Assembly (NCBI GenBank): GCA_910586925.1
Contig: CAJUKG010000012.1
Location: forward strand, 1 to 52,437
Length of the DNA: 52,437 bases
Source of the DNA: an uncultured Christensenellaceae bacterium
GTDB lineage: Bacteria; Bacillota; Clostridia; Christensenellales; Pumilibacteraceae
Reading direction: 5' to 3'
The notes below the pieces were generated by a model. That model did no database searches and was not told the DNA's origin. It saw only the letters and a program-made list of their open reading frames with translations. This document shows, one piece after another, positions 51,865-52,437 of this stretch; position 1 is the stretch's first letter, and the number at the start of each line of letters is the position of its first letter. A program made the position numbers and the translations under genes.

Positions 51865-51921
51865 TGGCGGGTGCTTGTCAAAACAAGCGCGCGGCTACGC
51901 CGCGCGGACAAGCACCCGCCA
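51865..51921. repeat. Nested inverted repeat
   Basis: TGGCGGGTGCTTGTC (51865-51879) pairs perfectly with GACAAGCACCCGCCA (51907-51921). Inside it CGCGCGGC (51888-51895) pairs with GCCGCGCG (51899-51906) around TAC. The GC-rich block stands out in AT-rich surroundings. Confidence 0.85.
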
Positions 51922-51985
51922 CACAACAAAACAAACAAAAAGAATAAAGTAAACCGATACAACCGCCGAAAAGCAAAATGACAAC

Positions 51986-52034
51986 GAAAAATCGGGGTTC
52001 GCGCGCAGGCTTTCCGCGAAACCCCGATTTTTTC
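51986..52034 (+). terminator. Terminator-like hairpin
   Basis: GAAAAATCGGGGTTCGCG (51986-52003) pairs with CGCGAAACCCCGATTTTTTC (52015-52034) with one bulge, leaving A-run and T-run edges, so it could act in both directions. Confidence 0.7.
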
Positions 52035-52351
52035 TATGCTCATTGCCTTTATTTTCGCTTTTCGGTAGAGTATATGTTTTACCCACCAAAACTACACTTT
52101 TACCCCACCTTGTGAGTTTACGGCGTGTGCTTGTCTTGATAACAAGTAAAGCGGAAAAGTCTTATTTTAATCGTGCAATAAAAACCGCTGTTATACTGCT
52201 GTATTATACCCACAATACCCCCGAATACCTTTTGTGTATTGCCGAAAGTACCCACTATAACCCCATTTTGTACCACTTCCAAATTGGAAGCGTTTTATGT
52301 ATAACTTTTATTGCAAGCGCAAATCAAAACTTTTTTTGGGAGTTATGCAAA

Positions 52352-52437
52352 ATGGAAATTATCTTTTACGGCGAACCTAATGTTGCCGAACTTACGGAAG
52401 AAGAACAAAAGATATTTTTTCAAACGATTTACGAAAG
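52352..52437 (+). CDS. Start of an unrecognised gene, cut by the window edge
   Basis: 28 codons are visible, beginning MEIIFYGEPNVAELTEEEQK. ATG 52352 has GGGAG 9 nt upstream; an ATG at 52345 in another frame stops after 11 codons. It is acidic, helical in appearance, with no recognisable domain. Its place after repeats and palindromes suggests the first gene of a mobile element, but this is inference. Confidence 0.6.
   Translation, partial: MEIIFYGEPNVAELTEEEQKIFFQTIYE

Larger units (their letters stand above)
51854..52351. other. Intergenic mobile-element-like region with hairpins and short repeats
   Basis: About 500 nt without a credible gene. It contains the nested inverted repeat 51865-51921, the hairpin 51986-52034, several ACCC-containing short repeats between 52081 and 52275, a 15-bp palindrome CTTCCAAATTGGAAG (52276-52290), and the inverted pair TGCAATAAAA (52174-52183) and TTTTATTGCA (52306-52315). 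This looks like the non-coding start of a conjugative or mobilizable element. Confidence 0.5.

Noticed and set aside
51816..52089. Two minus-strand frames of 64-75 residues
   Set aside because: They read through the nested inverted repeat and the terminator-like hairpin, and have low-complexity Arg/Phe-rich sequence; a structural shadow.

Overview
The window is a segment of a spore-forming Firmicutes chromosome, most likely class Clostridia. Evidence for this is the spoIIAA-spoIIAB-sigF operon, spoVAC-spoVAD-spoVAE, yunB, a YtxC-like gene, a phenylalanine T-box leader, and the SCIFF peptide with its radical-SAM maturase between secDF and yajC, an arrangement typical of Clostridia. The core (about 0.5-49.9 kb) is densely packed: many genes overlap by 1-26 nt. 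From about 49.9 kb the sequence becomes visibly AT-rich with different codon use. Both ends touch mobile-element sequence: the left edge is the last 57 codons of a large serine recombinase, and the right edge holds palindromes, short repeats and the start of an unrecognised gene. This looks like a contig or window bounded by repeated elements.

Left to right, the plus-strand part carries the sporulation sigma-F operon, the SpoVA dipicolinate channel genes under a plausible sigma-G promoter, yunB, a T-box leader with pheST, a U32 protein and mutS2. Two minus-strand genes follow (an unknown protein and tmcAL). A plus-strand operon comes next (pta, prmA, rsmE, mtaB), and then a class A penicillin-binding protein.

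From 21.2 to 49.4 kb almost everything is on the minus strand. One operon starts at a strong promoter near 26.69 kb: HIT protein, two small unknown proteins that resemble degenerate Spo0A C-terminal domains, a response regulator, a histidine kinase, a cysteine desulfurase and thiI. Enolase stands alone with a structured leader. A long run reads recJ, relA, MBL hydrolase, hemZ, miaB, mutS, mutL, miaA, ynbB. Protein export genes secD-secF and yajC bracket the SCIFF peptide, its maturase and a TIGR04086 membrane protein. A YtxC-like gene precedes a plus-strand Val-Cys-Leu tRNA cluster.

Two functional themes stand out. One is RNA modification: tmcAL, mtaB, thiI with its sulfur donor, miaA, miaB and rsmE. 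The other is DNA repair: mutS, mutL, mutS2 and recJ. The most unusual items are the pair of stand-alone Spo0A_C-like proteins fused by overlap to a two-component system; a 23-bp palindrome found both inside mtaB and directly behind eno, with different but still self-complementary flanks; a hairpin that appears both to terminate yajC and to hide the ribosome binding site of the next gene; and alternative hairpins in the eno leader. All function calls come from reading motifs by eye; no database search was run.
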